Shown here: positions 9,644-19,192 of the stretch, piece after piece | Layout of the letters: the number at the start of each line of letters is the position of its first letter | Position numbering within the stretch: the stretch's first letter is position 1 | Source of the DNA: Pseudochryseolinea flava | Lineage (GTDB): Bacteria > Bacteroidota > Bacteroidia > Cytophagales > Cyclobacteriaceae | Direction of reading: 5' to 3' | Assembly: GCF_003286915.1 (NCBI RefSeq) | Contig: NZ_QMFY01000012.1 | Coordinates: 124,001 to 188,000 of the forward strand | Length of the DNA stretch: 64,000 nt | Translations under genes and position numbers: made by a program | Notes under the pieces: generated by a model | What the model saw: only the letters and a program-made list of their open reading frames with translations | Databases searched by the model: none | Told to the model about the DNA's origin: nothing

Positions 9644-10354
9644 ATGAAAATCTTTAAACAATATTTCATTGGTGCATCTTTGCTCGCTGCATTGGCATCA
9701 TGTGGTGAACTTGATAATTACGATGCGCCAAGCAAAAAACTCACCGGACGCATTGTGTATAATGGACAGGCGATCAATGTTGAAAAGGGACAAGTTCGTC
9801 TTCAGCTTTGGGAGGATGGTTGGAAAACAAAAGCACCAATCAATGTTGCTATAGAACCTGACGGATCATTCTCCGCCCTGCTATTCAACGGCGATTACAA
9901 AGTGGTGATTCCACAGAATGACGGACCTTTTATGAAGCTTACAAATGACGTAACACAATCCGATACGATTGCACTAACATTGCGTGGTAGTACCGAAATG
10001 GATATCGAAGTAAGGCCATATTATATTCCGCACAGTGCTACGTTTAGTACCGCATCATCTAAGATATCAGTAAACTTTTCAATCGATAAGGTTATTACGG
10101 ATGCTAACGCAAAAGATATTGAATACGCAGCTCTTTATATCAATAAAACTCGGTTCGTGTCTAAAGGTGTGAAGCTTGCGGGAGGAGAAGCAACAATCAG
10201 CGGTGGTAGCATCGCTGACTTGGATGACGTAAACCTTGAGGTTAACATTCCGAACATAGTTCCCGCGCAGCAATATGTCTATGCAATCGTCGCCGTAAAA
10301 GTTGCAGGTGTCGAAGATTTGATCTACACCCCCGTACAAAAAATCGAATTCTAA
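9644..10354 (+). CDS. DUF3823 domain-containing lipoprotein
   Basis: A 236-residue lipoprotein (signal MKIFKQYFIGASLLAALASC, lipobox Cys20) of the DUF3823 type. These are two-domain beta proteins often encoded directly after SusD and thought to bind glycans at the cell surface. The N-terminal domain shows LTGRIVYNGQAINVEKGQVRLQLWEDGW and the second domain is rich in short beta strands. The ATG is 4 bp after the susD stop, so the two genes are translated together. The family call rests on context and recognisable motifs. The ligand is unknown. Confidence 0.82.
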   Translation: MKIFKQYFIGASLLAALASCGELDNYDAPSKKLTGRIVYNGQAINVEKGQVRLQLWEDGWKTKAPINVAIEPDGSFSALLFNGDYKVVIPQNDGPFMKLTNDVTQSDTIALTLRGSTEMDIEVRPYYIPHSATFSTASSKISVNFSIDKVITDANAKDIEYAALYINKTRFVSKGVKLAGGEATISGGSIADLDDVNLEVNIPNIVPAQQYVYAIVAVKVAGVEDLIYTPVQKIEF

Positions 10355-10376
10355 GTTCACTTTAAACAAGAACTTT

Positions 10377-10399
10377 GGCAGCATGTATATCATGCTGCC
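10377..10399 (+). terminator. hairpin after the DUF3823 gene
   Basis: A perfect 9-bp stem, GGCAGCATG-tatat-CATGCTGCC, lies 23 bp after the stop codon and before the next gene. There is only a weak T-rich tail, so it may act as a partial terminator or mRNA-stabilising hairpin between surface-binding and enzyme genes. Confidence 0.5.
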
Positions 10400-10445
10400 G
10401 AGATTCTTCTTGTGATGTGGAGCGTTTTTCTAAATAGTTATATTC

Positions 10446-12920
10446 ATGATCAAACAAACTAAACTTTACTTTTTCGTTTTTCTTTCACTACTCGGTTCGT
10501 CATTAGCATGCGCACAAGTTCACAAAGCGCCTGCTTATCCTTTAATTACCCACGATCCTTATTTCAGTGTGTGGTCTACTACAGATAAACTCAATGCGAC
10601 GCCAACCAAGCATTGGACAGGATCGGATCAATCAATCATGGGATTCGTCAAAGTTGATGGAAAAACATATCGTATCCTCGGAAGTCCTGAAACAGCTTTT
10701 GAATCGGTAGTGCCTGCATCAGATGATCAAGCGTATGAAGCAAAGTACACGGAAGGGAAACCTGCAGACAATTGGTTCGCCGCCAACTTCAACGATGCAT
10801 CGTGGAAGACAGGTGGTGCGCCATTTGGAGATAATTCCTCCGTTCATAAAACAAAATGGACAAGCCGACATATCTGGGTACGTCGTGAATTTACGCTCGA
10901 TCGAATTGACTTCGAAAATCCTTTCTTAAAACTTCAACACGATGACAATGCGGAAGTTTATCTCAATGGCGAAAAAATCTATAGCCATGTTGGATGGTTG
11001 AATAAAATGCAACACTTTCCAATGGATGCAAAAACAAAAAAGCTCTTGAAAAAAGGTAAAAATGTTTTTGCTATTCATGTGGAGAACACCGCTGGCGGCG
11101 CTTGGGTGGATGTTGGGATGGCGAATGAGAAAGCACCGAAAAAAGAAAACAATGTTTTGCTTGGAGAGCAGAAGAATGTTACGATTAACGCCACGCAGAC
11201 GATTTATGAATTCACCTGCGGAAAGGCTGATGTAACGCTCACCTTTACGTCGCCACTACTGATGAGTGACCTCAATCTTTTAGCGCGTCCGGTGACGTAT
11301 GTCTCCTACAAAGTAAAATCGAATGATCAGGCGCAGCACGATGTTGATGTCTATTTTCAGGCGTCGACAGCGTTAGCCGTAAACGTTCCTTCGCAAGAAG
11401 TTACTGCCAAACAATACACGGCAAATAATCTTTCAATATTGCAAGCAGGCTCAACACAGCAGCCGACGCTTCAAAAGAAAGGTGATGATCTTCGAATTGA
11501 TTGGGGATATGTTCATGTTGCCGTAGCGGCTTCGTCATCAGTAGCACAAACAATTATTGCATCGCAGGACGCCACCGCTGCAGTAACAACAGGGAAAGCA
11601 ACTGCTGTAAATTCAGGAAAGCAGTTGATTCTTTCTACCAAAGTAACGTTTGGAAAAGTTGGTGCTACGCCAAAAGAACAACTCTTCTTAATTGGTTACG
11701 ATGATGTGTTTTCAATTCAATATTTTGAAACGAACCTCAAACCATGGTGGAAGAACAATGGCGATGTAAGCTTTGACCAACTATTGGAAACGGCAGCGAG
11801 AGAATACAGCGATGTGATCAAAAAGTGTGAGGCCTTCAATACATCAATGTACAGTAAGGCTGTAACGGCTGGCGGAAAAACATATGCTGATCTATGCGTC
11901 CTTGCATATCGTCAAGCAATCTCGGCGCATAAACTTGTAAAGAGTCCGCAGGGGGAAATTCTATTCCTCTCGAAAGAGAATTATAGCAATGGTTGTATCA
12001 ACACCGTTGACGTTACTTACCCGTCGGCGCCATTGTTCCTGGTATACAATCCAGATTTGTTAAAAGGTATGCTCAATGGAATTTTCTATTACAGCGAAAG
12101 TGGAAAATGGACAAAACCTTGGGCTGCGCACGATCTGGGAACTTATCCACTCGCGAATGGTCAAGTATATGGTGAAGATATGCCTGTAGAAGAAGCCGGT
12201 AATATGATCATCCTTACTGCTGCGATTGCGCGTGCCGAAGGTAATGCTGACTATGCGAAAAAACATTGGACGACGTTAACACAATGGGTAAAGTTTTTAG
12301 AGCAAGATGGATTCGATCCGGCCAATCAATTGTGTACAGATGACTTTGCAGGTCACCTGGCGCGAAATGCAAACCTCTCGCTAAAAGCAATTGTTGGTAT
12401 TGGTGGTTATGCTATGCTCGCGGAAATACTGGGTGAAAAAGAGACTGCCGTAAAATACCAGAAGATTGCAAAAGATTTTGCCGAGCGTTGGATCACAACA
12501 GCGGGTGACGGCGATCACTTCACGTTGGCCTTCGGAAGACCTGGCACATGGAGCCAGAAATACAATATGGTGTGGGATAAATTACTTCAGTTGAATCTAT
12601 TCCCACAAGATGTGTACGCAAAAGAAATTTCGTACTACCTCAAGAAACAAAATGCTTTTGGATTACCACTCGATAGCAGAAAGTCCTATACAAAATCTGA
12701 TTGGACTATCTGGACGGCAACACTTGCATCAAATCCTGCAGACTTCGAAGCATTGGTCAAGCCGATGTATAAGTTCGCAACGGAGACCCCTACACGCGTT
12801 CCCCTCAGTGACTGGCATGAAACAACGGATGGAAAGCAGGTAGGATTTCAAGCGCGCAGTGTTGTGGGTGGTTACTTCATTAAGTTTCTAGAGGAGTGGA
12901 CGAAGAAACCACAACCTTAA
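10446..12920 (+). CDS. DUF4965/DUF5127/DUF1793 (glutaminase A-like) secreted enzyme with inserted jelly-roll
   Basis: A secreted protein of 824 residues with signal peptide MIKQTKLYFFVFLSLLGSSLACAQ. The order is an N-terminal DUF4964-like segment (PAYPLITHDPYFSVWSTTD), then an insertion of about 130 residues resembling a beta-galactosidase jelly-roll (WFAANFNDASWKTGGAPFGD to VYLNGEKIYSHVGW). DUF5127, DUF4965 and a C-terminal (alpha/alpha)6 DUF1793 region follow (CTDDFAGHLARNANLSLKAIVGIGGYA). Fungal relatives were named glutaminases. In Bacteroidota the family is common in polysaccharide loci, and a glycosidase role is plausible but unproven. It is encoded between the SusCD/DUF3823 genes and a GH43 enzyme. 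Confidence 0.85.
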   Translation: MIKQTKLYFFVFLSLLGSSLACAQVHKAPAYPLITHDPYFSVWSTTDKLNATPTKHWTGSDQSIMGFVKVDGKTYRILGSPETAFESVVPASDDQAYEAKYTEGKPADNWFAANFNDASWKTGGAPFGDNSSVHKTKWTSRHIWVRREFTLDRIDFENPFLKLQHDDNAEVYLNGEKIYSHVGWLNKMQHFPMDAKTKKLLKKGKNVFAIHVENTAGGAWVDVGMANEKAPKKENNVLLGEQKNVTINATQTIYEFTCGKADVTLTFTSPLLMSDLNLLARPVTYVSYKVKSNDQAQHDVDVYFQASTALAVNVPSQEVTAKQYTANNLSILQAGSTQQPTLQKKGDDLRIDWGYVHVAVAASSSVAQTIIASQDATAAVTTGKATAVNSGKQLILSTKVTFGKVGATPKEQLFLIGYDDVFSIQYFETNLKPWWKNNGDVSFDQLLETAAREYSDVIKKCEAFNTSMYSKAVTAGGKTYADLCVLAYRQAISAHKLVKSPQGEILFLSKENYSNGCINTVDVTYPSAPLFLVYNPDLLKGMLNGIFYYSESGKWTKPWAAHDLGTYPLANGQVYGEDMPVEEAGNMIILTAAIARAEGNADYAKKHWTTLTQWVKFLEQDGFDPANQLCTDDFAGHLARNANLSLKAIVGIGGYAMLAEILGEKETAVKYQKIAKDFAERWITTAGDGDHFTLAFGRPGTWSQKYNMVWDKLLQLNLFPQDVYAKEISYYLKKQNAFGLPLDSRKSYTKSDWTIWTATLASNPADFEALVKPMYKFATETPTRVPLSDWHETTDGKQVGFQARSVVGGYFIKFLEEWTKKPQP

Positions 12921-12930
12921 ACCAAACTAA

Positions 12931-15144
12931 ATGAAAACCCTCTCTATTATTCGAAGCACAATCGGAATTTTGTGTCTGTTGGTCTGTATGCATGTGCAGA
13001 CCAACGCGCAAACTTTTTCAAATCCTGTAGCCGATCTCGCAGATCCATTTGTCGTCTATCACAATGGTTTTTATTATCTCACAGGAACAACAGGCGGAAA
13101 TGTTGGACTAAAAAAAGCGGCAACACTCCAAGGACTTAAATCTGCGCCACTGCAAGTAGTATTTACGCCACAGCAAGGAGGGCCTTGTTGTAACTATTGG
13201 GCGCCCGAGTTACATCGACTCGACAATAAGTGGTATATCTACTATACCGCGGCAGAGAGTTCGTCGCTTTCAGGACAACGCACTTTTGTAATCGAGAATT
13301 CAGCTGCAGATCCACTCACGGGTACGTGGACGAATCGCGGAAGAATTTTTGATTCAAACGCTGACTTCTGGGCTATCGACGGAACGGTGCTCTCCCTAAA
13401 TAACATCAACTATTTCATTTGGTCCGGCGTAGCAGCGCCACAAGATGGCGATAAGCCGCAACGTATCTACATCGCGCGCATGAGCAATGCGTGGACGCTT
13501 GTGCCTGGCCGCACTTTATTAACCAGTCCAAGCCTGCCATGGGAAAATAACGGCGCGGTAAATGAAGGTCCGGAAATATTAAAGAAGAACGGCAAAGTGT
13601 TTATGGTGTATTCGGCGAATGGTTGCTGGACACCTGACTATAAATTAGGGATGCTCTCGATGAACGATAACGCTAATCCAATGGTCGCGTCTTCATGGAC
13701 AAAACACCCGAGTGCTGTGTTTGAAAGAAACGATGCAGTGCAAGCTTTTGGCCCTGGGCATCATGGTTTCTTTAAATCACCAAATGGTGTCGACGACTGG
13801 TTTATGTATCATGCTACAACGGTAGGGGCAGGCGCATGCGACAATACACGAACAGATCGTGCTCAGAAAATTACCTGGAATGCTGATGGTACGCCAAACT
13901 TCGGTGTGCCGATTAAAACAGGCTTGGTATTGCAAGCACCTGCTGGTGAATCGTCGTTGGCAACGGGTACACCAATTGCCAACGGAATCTATCGAATGAT
14001 TTCGAAGGCGTCAGGTAAAGTTGTAGACGTTGCTGGATGTTCTCCGGATTTAGGTGCGAACGTTCATCAATGGTCTTGGCTTGGTGGCGATTGTCAGAAG
14101 TGGCATTTTCAAGCGACAGGCGATGGGTACTACACGATCACGTCGTTGCAAGGAGGACTAGCAATGGAAGTTGTCGGTGGTTCTCAGAACAACGGCGCGA
14201 ATGTCGCGCAGTGGGCGCCCAATGGTGCTACGTGTCAGCAATGGAAAGTAGAACCTACCAGCAATGGTTACTATCGTATCATCGCACGACACAGTGGAAA
14301 GGTGCTCGATCTATCTGGGGGAAATGTTGCCGATGGCACGAACATTCAACAATGGGAATGGCTCGGCGGAGATCCGCAGCAATGGCAATTGGAGTTGCAA
14401 GCACAGCAGCCCATCACTGCAGGTGTGTATCGCATCGTTTCCAAAGTTAGTGACAAAGTACTTGACGTGTCGGGGTGTTCAACCGCCGACGGTGCCAATG
14501 TTCATCAATGGATGTGGCTTGGCGGTAACTGTCAACGCTGGAGCGTAGAATCTACTGGCGATGGATATTTCAGACTTGTAGCACAACACAGCGGTAAAGT
14601 GTTAGACGTTGCCGGATGTTCAACAACCGCAGGAGCAAATATTCATCAATGGCCATGGCTTGGCGGCGATTGCCAACGATTCGCGATCGAACCAGTAAGC
14701 AATGGTTATTATCGAATCGTTGCTAAGCACAGTGGTCTTGTCGTTGATGTCGACAATTGCTCAACCGCCAATGGTGCCAACATAAAGCAATGGACTTGGT
14801 GGGGCGGAGATTGCCAGTTGTGGCGATTCGATCGTGTTAACAATAATGCGCGCGAAGCTGCCGCCGTAGAAGAGATAGAAACGGAAGCAGAACTTTCACT
14901 TTTCCCTAATCCGGTAACGGCCGCGAAAGATCTTTTGAAGATTAGAAAATATTTTAATCGAGCGGGAGAAGTGAAAATTGAAATTCTTGATGTGAACAGC
15001 AAAACGGTATTGCAAAAGTCTGTCGCCGTTGCACGCGGTGTTCAAGAAGTATTGATCGCTATGAAAGACATCGCGCCTGGATTATATGTGGTGTCAATCA
15101 CCGAGGGCAATAGTGTGATATCAAAAAGAGTAGTCGTGGAGTAA
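12931..15144 (+). CDS. GH43 family glycoside hydrolase with six ricin-type repeats and T9SS tail
   Basis: A secreted five-bladed beta-propeller glycosidase, 737 residues. The signal peptide ends near QTNAQ. Catalytic GH43 residues can be placed in VADLADPF (base Asp), FWAIDGT (pKa-modulating Asp) and AVNEGPEIL (acid Glu). The sequence CCNYWAPELH supports the family. Residues about 345-635 hold six ricin-B/QxW repeats (for example HQWSWLGGDCQKWHF and QQWEWLGGDPQQWQL), enough for two beta-trefoils that bind glycan. A T9SS sorting domain closes the protein (LSLFPNPVTAAKDLL through GLYVVSITEG). Arabinofuranosidase or xylosidase activity is likely from the family but not determined. It starts 11 bp after the DUF4965 gene. 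Confidence 0.93.
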   Translation: MKTLSIIRSTIGILCLLVCMHVQTNAQTFSNPVADLADPFVVYHNGFYYLTGTTGGNVGLKKAATLQGLKSAPLQVVFTPQQGGPCCNYWAPELHRLDNKWYIYYTAAESSSLSGQRTFVIENSAADPLTGTWTNRGRIFDSNADFWAIDGTVLSLNNINYFIWSGVAAPQDGDKPQRIYIARMSNAWTLVPGRTLLTSPSLPWENNGAVNEGPEILKKNGKVFMVYSANGCWTPDYKLGMLSMNDNANPMVASSWTKHPSAVFERNDAVQAFGPGHHGFFKSPNGVDDWFMYHATTVGAGACDNTRTDRAQKITWNADGTPNFGVPIKTGLVLQAPAGESSLATGTPIANGIYRMISKASGKVVDVAGCSPDLGANVHQWSWLGGDCQKWHFQATGDGYYTITSLQGGLAMEVVGGSQNNGANVAQWAPNGATCQQWKVEPTSNGYYRIIARHSGKVLDLSGGNVADGTNIQQWEWLGGDPQQWQLELQAQQPITAGVYRIVSKVSDKVLDVSGCSTADGANVHQWMWLGGNCQRWSVESTGDGYFRLVAQHSGKVLDVAGCSTTAGANIHQWPWLGGDCQRFAIEPVSNGYYRIVAKHSGLVVDVDNCSTANGANIKQWTWWGGDCQLWRFDRVNNNAREAAAVEEIETEAELSLFPNPVTAAKDLLKIRKYFNRAGEVKIEILDVNSKTVLQKSVAVARGVQEVLIAMKDIAPGLYVVSITEGNSVISKRVVVE

Positions 15145-15162
15145 ATTGGATTTTTGGGAGTT

Positions 15163-15199
15163 GGGGGCCGGCAAATGGGTGTCGGTCCCCTTTTTTTTT
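15163..15199 (+). terminator. rho-independent terminator after the GH43 gene
   Basis: The stem GGGGGCCG / CGGTCCCC (one G-T pair) with a 12-nt loop is followed by nine T residues. It ends the sus operon transcript before the sialate O-acetylesterase gene. Confidence 0.85.
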
Positions 15200-15352
15200 G
15201 TCTTTACATTATCTGTGTGGGCGGACACGTCGCGTTTATCCTGCCGTTCTCGTAAAACCGATTTAGCTTTTTTAATGTGCCGTAGTATATTAACACGAAT
15301 TTGCACGGCTCACTGTGCCTTTATGCAGCAATCTTAAACACAACGTAATGTC

Positions 15353-17281
15353 ATGAAAAGATTTTCCTTCCTACTATTTCTGACCACTTTAACCCTTTCA
15401 GTTTCTTCTTTCGCGAAAGTTACGCTACCCCAAATATTTACGGATAACATGGTGTTACAGCGCGACAAAGCTGTGAAAGTATGGGGATGGGCAGATGCTG
15501 GCGAGAACGTTTCGGTATCCTTCAATGGTCAAACGGTCAAAGTAAAAACCGACAAGTCAGGACACTGGATTGTCTCGTTAAAGCCGATGGCATTTGGCGG
15601 TCCCTTTGAAATGAAAATTGCCGGAAAAGCAAATAACGTCTCACTGAAAAATGTTCTGATCGGCGACGTTTGGATTTGCAGTGGCCAGTCAAATATGGAG
15701 TGGACTATAAAGAATACAAACAACTCGGCAAAGGAAGTAGCCGAAGCGAACTATCCAAATATTAGATTCTTTACGGTTGAAAAAGCCGTGAGTTATAAGC
15801 CAAAGGAAGATGTGACCGGACAATGGCTCGTATGTAGCCCACAAACACTCGCTGATTTTTCAGCCGTAGCTTACTTCTTTGGACGGAAACTCAACAAAGA
15901 TCTGAATGTTCCTATCGGACTCATCAGCACATCTTGGGGTGGAACAAACATTCAGACTTGGATTAGTTGGGATGTGATGTCGAAGGACGAAGCGTATAAG
16001 GATATCACGCCGGAAGCGTTCGAAAAGATGGCGTCTCAACAACACGAGAAACAAGCGCAATACAAGGCTGCGTTGCTGAATGAAAAGGGGGTTGCTGAAA
16101 AATGGTTCGACTCCAACTACAAAGCCAGCGATTGGAAAACAGTGGAGCTTCCAAAGGCATGGGAACAAACTTCTATTGGTAATACCGACGGCATTATCTG
16201 GTTCAAAAAAGATTTTCAAGCGACTGCCGATATGATTGCTAAGAATGCAACACTTAGTCTCGGGCCAATCGACGATGAAGATGTTACCTATGTTAACGGA
16301 AAACAAATTGGCCGTGAAGTGGAGTGGAATAAAGATCGTCGCTATGAAGTTCCTGCTGGAACGCTCGTGGCTGGGACAAACACTATCACCATCAAAGTAA
16401 TCGACAACCAAGGCGGTGGCGGACTACATGGTAAACCCGAACAACTTTTTGTAGATATCGACGGAAAAACCATATCACTAGCAGGCGAATGGAAGTACAA
16501 AGAGTCTGTGACAACGTCACAATACGGTGTGAAATTTATTGGACCAAATGAATTTCCTTCTCAGTTGTACAACGCGATGGTGGCGCCGCTGATCTCCTAT
16601 AGTATTAAGGGAGCCATTTGGTATCAAGGCGAAGCCAACACGTACCAAGCATATCGATACCGTACATTGCTGCCGACTTTGATCAATGATTGGCGCAAAC
16701 ATTGGAATGATTCGTTTGCATTCTATTGGGTACAGCTTGCAAACTTCATGGAGCCATCGGCAACACCGGTCGATAGCGATTGGGCTGAGTTGCGCGAGGC
16801 TCAGGACATGACCCTTTCCGTTCCAAATACGGGGCAAGCTGTCATCATCGACATTGGCGAAGCGTTCGATATTCACCCGCGAAATAAACAAGATGTGGGG
16901 TATCGTCTAGCCCTGGCAGCACTGAAAAATTCGTACAACAAGAACATCGTTTACTCAGGACCGCGATACCAATCGATGAAAGTTGAAGGGAATAAAATCA
17001 TCTTGTCTTTTTCTGAAAAGGGTAGTGGTTTAAAGACGAAAGACAAGTATGGCTATGTAAGAGGTTTCGCGATAGCCGGTGCAGATAAAAAATTTGTATG
17101 GGCTAAAGCAAGTATCGAAGGGGATAACATTGTGGTCTACAGCGACAAGGTAGCAAACCCGGTGGCGGTGCGTTACGCATGGGGTAACAATCCTGATGAC
17201 GCCAACCTATACAACAACGAAGACCTTCCAGCGGCACCGTTCAGAACGGACCAGTGGAAAGGTGTAACCGAAGGTCGATAA
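15353..17281 (+). CDS. sialate O-acetylesterase family protein (SGNH/GDSL)
   Basis: A secreted carbohydrate deacetylase, 642 residues, with a signal peptide of about 21 residues ending SSFA. The N-terminal beta domain begins LPQIFTDNMVLQRDKAVKVWGWAD, typical of this family. The SGNH blocks are visible: nucleophile Ser in CSGQSNMEW, Gly in STSWGGTNIQTW, the block III equivalent WYQGEANT, and the Asp/His pair in FDIHPRNKQDVG. A beta-galactosidase-like jelly-roll of about 120 residues (WFDSNYKASDWKTVELP to YVNGKQIGREVEW) is inserted in the SGNH domain, as in many relatives. It probably removes acetyl groups from the glycan handled by this locus. It has its own transcription unit between two terminators. 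Confidence 0.93.
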   Translation: MKRFSFLLFLTTLTLSVSSFAKVTLPQIFTDNMVLQRDKAVKVWGWADAGENVSVSFNGQTVKVKTDKSGHWIVSLKPMAFGGPFEMKIAGKANNVSLKNVLIGDVWICSGQSNMEWTIKNTNNSAKEVAEANYPNIRFFTVEKAVSYKPKEDVTGQWLVCSPQTLADFSAVAYFFGRKLNKDLNVPIGLISTSWGGTNIQTWISWDVMSKDEAYKDITPEAFEKMASQQHEKQAQYKAALLNEKGVAEKWFDSNYKASDWKTVELPKAWEQTSIGNTDGIIWFKKDFQATADMIAKNATLSLGPIDDEDVTYVNGKQIGREVEWNKDRRYEVPAGTLVAGTNTITIKVIDNQGGGGLHGKPEQLFVDIDGKTISLAGEWKYKESVTTSQYGVKFIGPNEFPSQLYNAMVAPLISYSIKGAIWYQGEANTYQAYRYRTLLPTLINDWRKHWNDSFAFYWVQLANFMEPSATPVDSDWAELREAQDMTLSVPNTGQAVIIDIGEAFDIHPRNKQDVGYRLALAALKNSYNKNIVYSGPRYQSMKVEGNKIILSFSEKGSGLKTKDKYGYVRGFAIAGADKKFVWAKASIEGDNIVVYSDKVANPVAVRYAWGNNPDDANLYNNEDLPAAPFRTDQWKGVTEGR

Positions 17282-17288
17282 ATACTAA

Positions 17289-17323
17289 CGGATGGGCTAT
17301 ACGTAATTTGTATCGCTCATCCG
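17289..17323. terminator. bidirectional hairpin between convergent genes
   Basis: CGGATGGGC pairs with GCTCATCCG (one G-T pair) between the ends of the esterase gene and the convergent small secreted protein gene. T-rich sequence follows on the plus side. Confidence 0.6.
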
Positions 17324-17338
17324 CTCTTCATTTTCCAG

Positions 17339-17785
17339 TTAACGCTTCTTTTTAGTTTTCCGCTTCGGTTCTTCAACGGCTACCTCTTTCTTTTCTGCAG
17401 GTTCAATCAATCGACGACTGGAAGGAATTGGCGAACCAGCCATATTATAAGATGCACGTTGTGTCGTGTTCGTGCCATCGGGGAGAAGACCGTCGTTGTT
17501 TGCCGGTGTACTCGGTGAGCCGCTGCTGCTCGCACTGAAATCGGCGGCGCGATTCATTGTATTCTGTTCGGGGCCTGTTAACGTGCGCGTCGTGTCGGCG
17601 AGTCCATTCGTGTTGTTGCCTGATTTTCTGATTTGCATTTTTCCAGACTCCTTCGAAACCGTCTTGTCGTAGTCCTTGTTGGCGGGCGTGTGTTTATCAG
17701 TGCCGTGGCCCTTGCTTGTCTTCTTTTCTTGTGCAAAAGCTGCGCAACAACCCAGGAGGAGAATCGATAACATAATTACTTTCAT
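17339..17785 (-). CDS. small secreted low-complexity protein, unknown function
   Basis: Not recognised. The start at 17785 gives a good signal peptide (MKVIMLSILLLGCCAAFAQ). The mature part is about 130 residues, rich in Lys, Thr, Ser, Asn and Pro, without predicted secondary structure (GHGTDKHTPANKD, SASSSGSPSTPANNDG), and ends in the basic run KRKTKKKR. The frame is open 31 codons further upstream, but that stretch lacks a plausible export signal. It resembles the small exported, possibly cell-surface or T9SS-era proteins common in Cytophagales. Isolated gene. Confidence 0.6.
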   Translation of the reverse strand: MKVIMLSILLLGCCAAFAQEKKTSKGHGTDKHTPANKDYDKTVSKESGKMQIRKSGNNTNGLADTTRTLTGPEQNTMNRAADFSASSSGSPSTPANNDGLLPDGTNTTQRASYNMAGSPIPSSRRLIEPAEKKEVAVEEPKRKTKKKR

Positions 17786-17946
17786 AACGCTTTGTTTTGT
17801 ACAGACTCCTAAAAATATTGTACCTGAAGCGTGTAGTTTGTCTGCTTTTCTCGGAAAGCAAGCTTGATCGGTTGGCAACTTAATGTTGATAAATTAGTGT
17901 AAACCTTACCTTTTTTATAATTTTGACTAGGACCGTACGAGTCATT

Positions 17947-19140
17947 ATGAAGCACGCGCCCATCCCGAAGGATGAAAAAGAACGACTGCTGGCGTTGGAT
18001 GAATATGCCATCCTAGATTCCGCCGCAGAAAATATGTACGACGAAATCGTCGAGCTTGCTTCATTTATATGTGATGTGCCGATTTCAACGATCACTCTTG
18101 TTGACGATCAGCGGCAATGGTTTAAAGCCCGAAAAGGAATAGAGGATTCTGAGACACCACGCGATGTTGCTTTTTGCGCACATGCCATCTTACAAGATGA
18201 TATTATGGTCGTGACGGATGCGACTAAGGATGATCGTTTTTACGATAATCCCTATGTAACAAATAACCCTGATATTCGCTTCTACGCCGGGATGCCTCTG
18301 ATTACGCATGGCGGCTATAAACTCGGAACGCTTTGTGTCATTGATCGAAAGCCGAAAGAGCTCTCAAGACATCAGTATTTTGCCCTTCGTGTATTGCGCG
18401 ATCAAGTGATGAATATGTTTGAGCTTCGAAAGAAGAACATCGAATTGCATCGCATTCATGAAATGCATAATCGCTTGCTTTCTATCATTGGCCATGATCT
18501 TCGTGGGCCAATCAATTCTATTGAGGGCTTGCTCTATCTTGCAGAACGCTACGACCTTTCTTTAGAAGAGTATAAAGAACTCATCCCGCGTATGCGGCAG
18601 ATGCTCGATACCTCGAGTAACTTATTGTTAAATCTTTTGCATTGGGCAAAGTCTCAGATTGAAGGAAAGTTCAACAATGCACAGCGACTCAATCTACAAG
18701 TCGTTGTACAAAACATCTTAAATGCCCACGCGCAGATTTTTGAAGCCAAGAAGAATCAAATTGTGAATAACATCAACGCTAATCATGTGATCATGGCTGA
18801 CCGAAATCGCATGGAGTTTGTTATTCGCAATCTTCTTTTGAATGCCAATAAGTATACCGAGCGCGGTACATTAAGTATCAACTCGCTCGATTTGGGCGGG
18901 GCGCTTGAAGTAAATATTTCCGACTCTGGTGTCGGTATCGACGAGCATCGTCAGAATGGAATTTTCTCTTGGACAGAACGCAATAGGACGGACGGTACAC
19001 GTGGTGAGAAGGGAACAGGGCTAGGTCTTCCGATGTGTAAAGAATTCGTGGAGGAAATGGGTGGGAAGATATGGGTAACATCTAAGGTTCACCAAGGAAC
19101 GACTTTTTGTTTTACCATCCCACTTGCGAAGCCTCAATAA
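17947..19140 (+). CDS. cytosolic GAF-domain sensor histidine kinase
   Basis: A soluble two-component kinase without membrane segments. An N-terminal GAF domain (residues about 20-160, with DDQRQWFKARKGIE, FCAHAILQ and AGMPLITHGGYKLGTLCVID) is followed by a HisKA dimerisation helix with the phospho-acceptor His in SIIGHDLRGPINSIEG. The HATPase domain has its N box (RNLLLNANKYTE), G1 (DSGVGID) and G2 (GTGLGLPMCKEF) intact. No response regulator gene is adjacent, so its partner is elsewhere. The start at 17947 (MKHAPIPKDEKERL) matches related kinases; an upstream ATG at 17923 is in frame. The signal sensed is unknown. Confidence 0.9.
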   Translation: MKHAPIPKDEKERLLALDEYAILDSAAENMYDEIVELASFICDVPISTITLVDDQRQWFKARKGIEDSETPRDVAFCAHAILQDDIMVVTDATKDDRFYDNPYVTNNPDIRFYAGMPLITHGGYKLGTLCVIDRKPKELSRHQYFALRVLRDQVMNMFELRKKNIELHRIHEMHNRLLSIIGHDLRGPINSIEGLLYLAERYDLSLEEYKELIPRMRQMLDTSSNLLLNLLHWAKSQIEGKFNNAQRLNLQVVVQNILNAHAQIFEAKKNQIVNNINANHVIMADRNRMEFVIRNLLLNANKYTERGTLSINSLDLGGALEVNISDSGVGIDEHRQNGIFSWTERNRTDGTRGEKGTGLGLPMCKEFVEEMGGKIWVTSKVHQGTTFCFTIPLAKPQ

Positions 19141-19192
19141 CATGACCCAAAAAAACGCTTAAATCATATCAAAACTTTTCACCAAAATCCCG

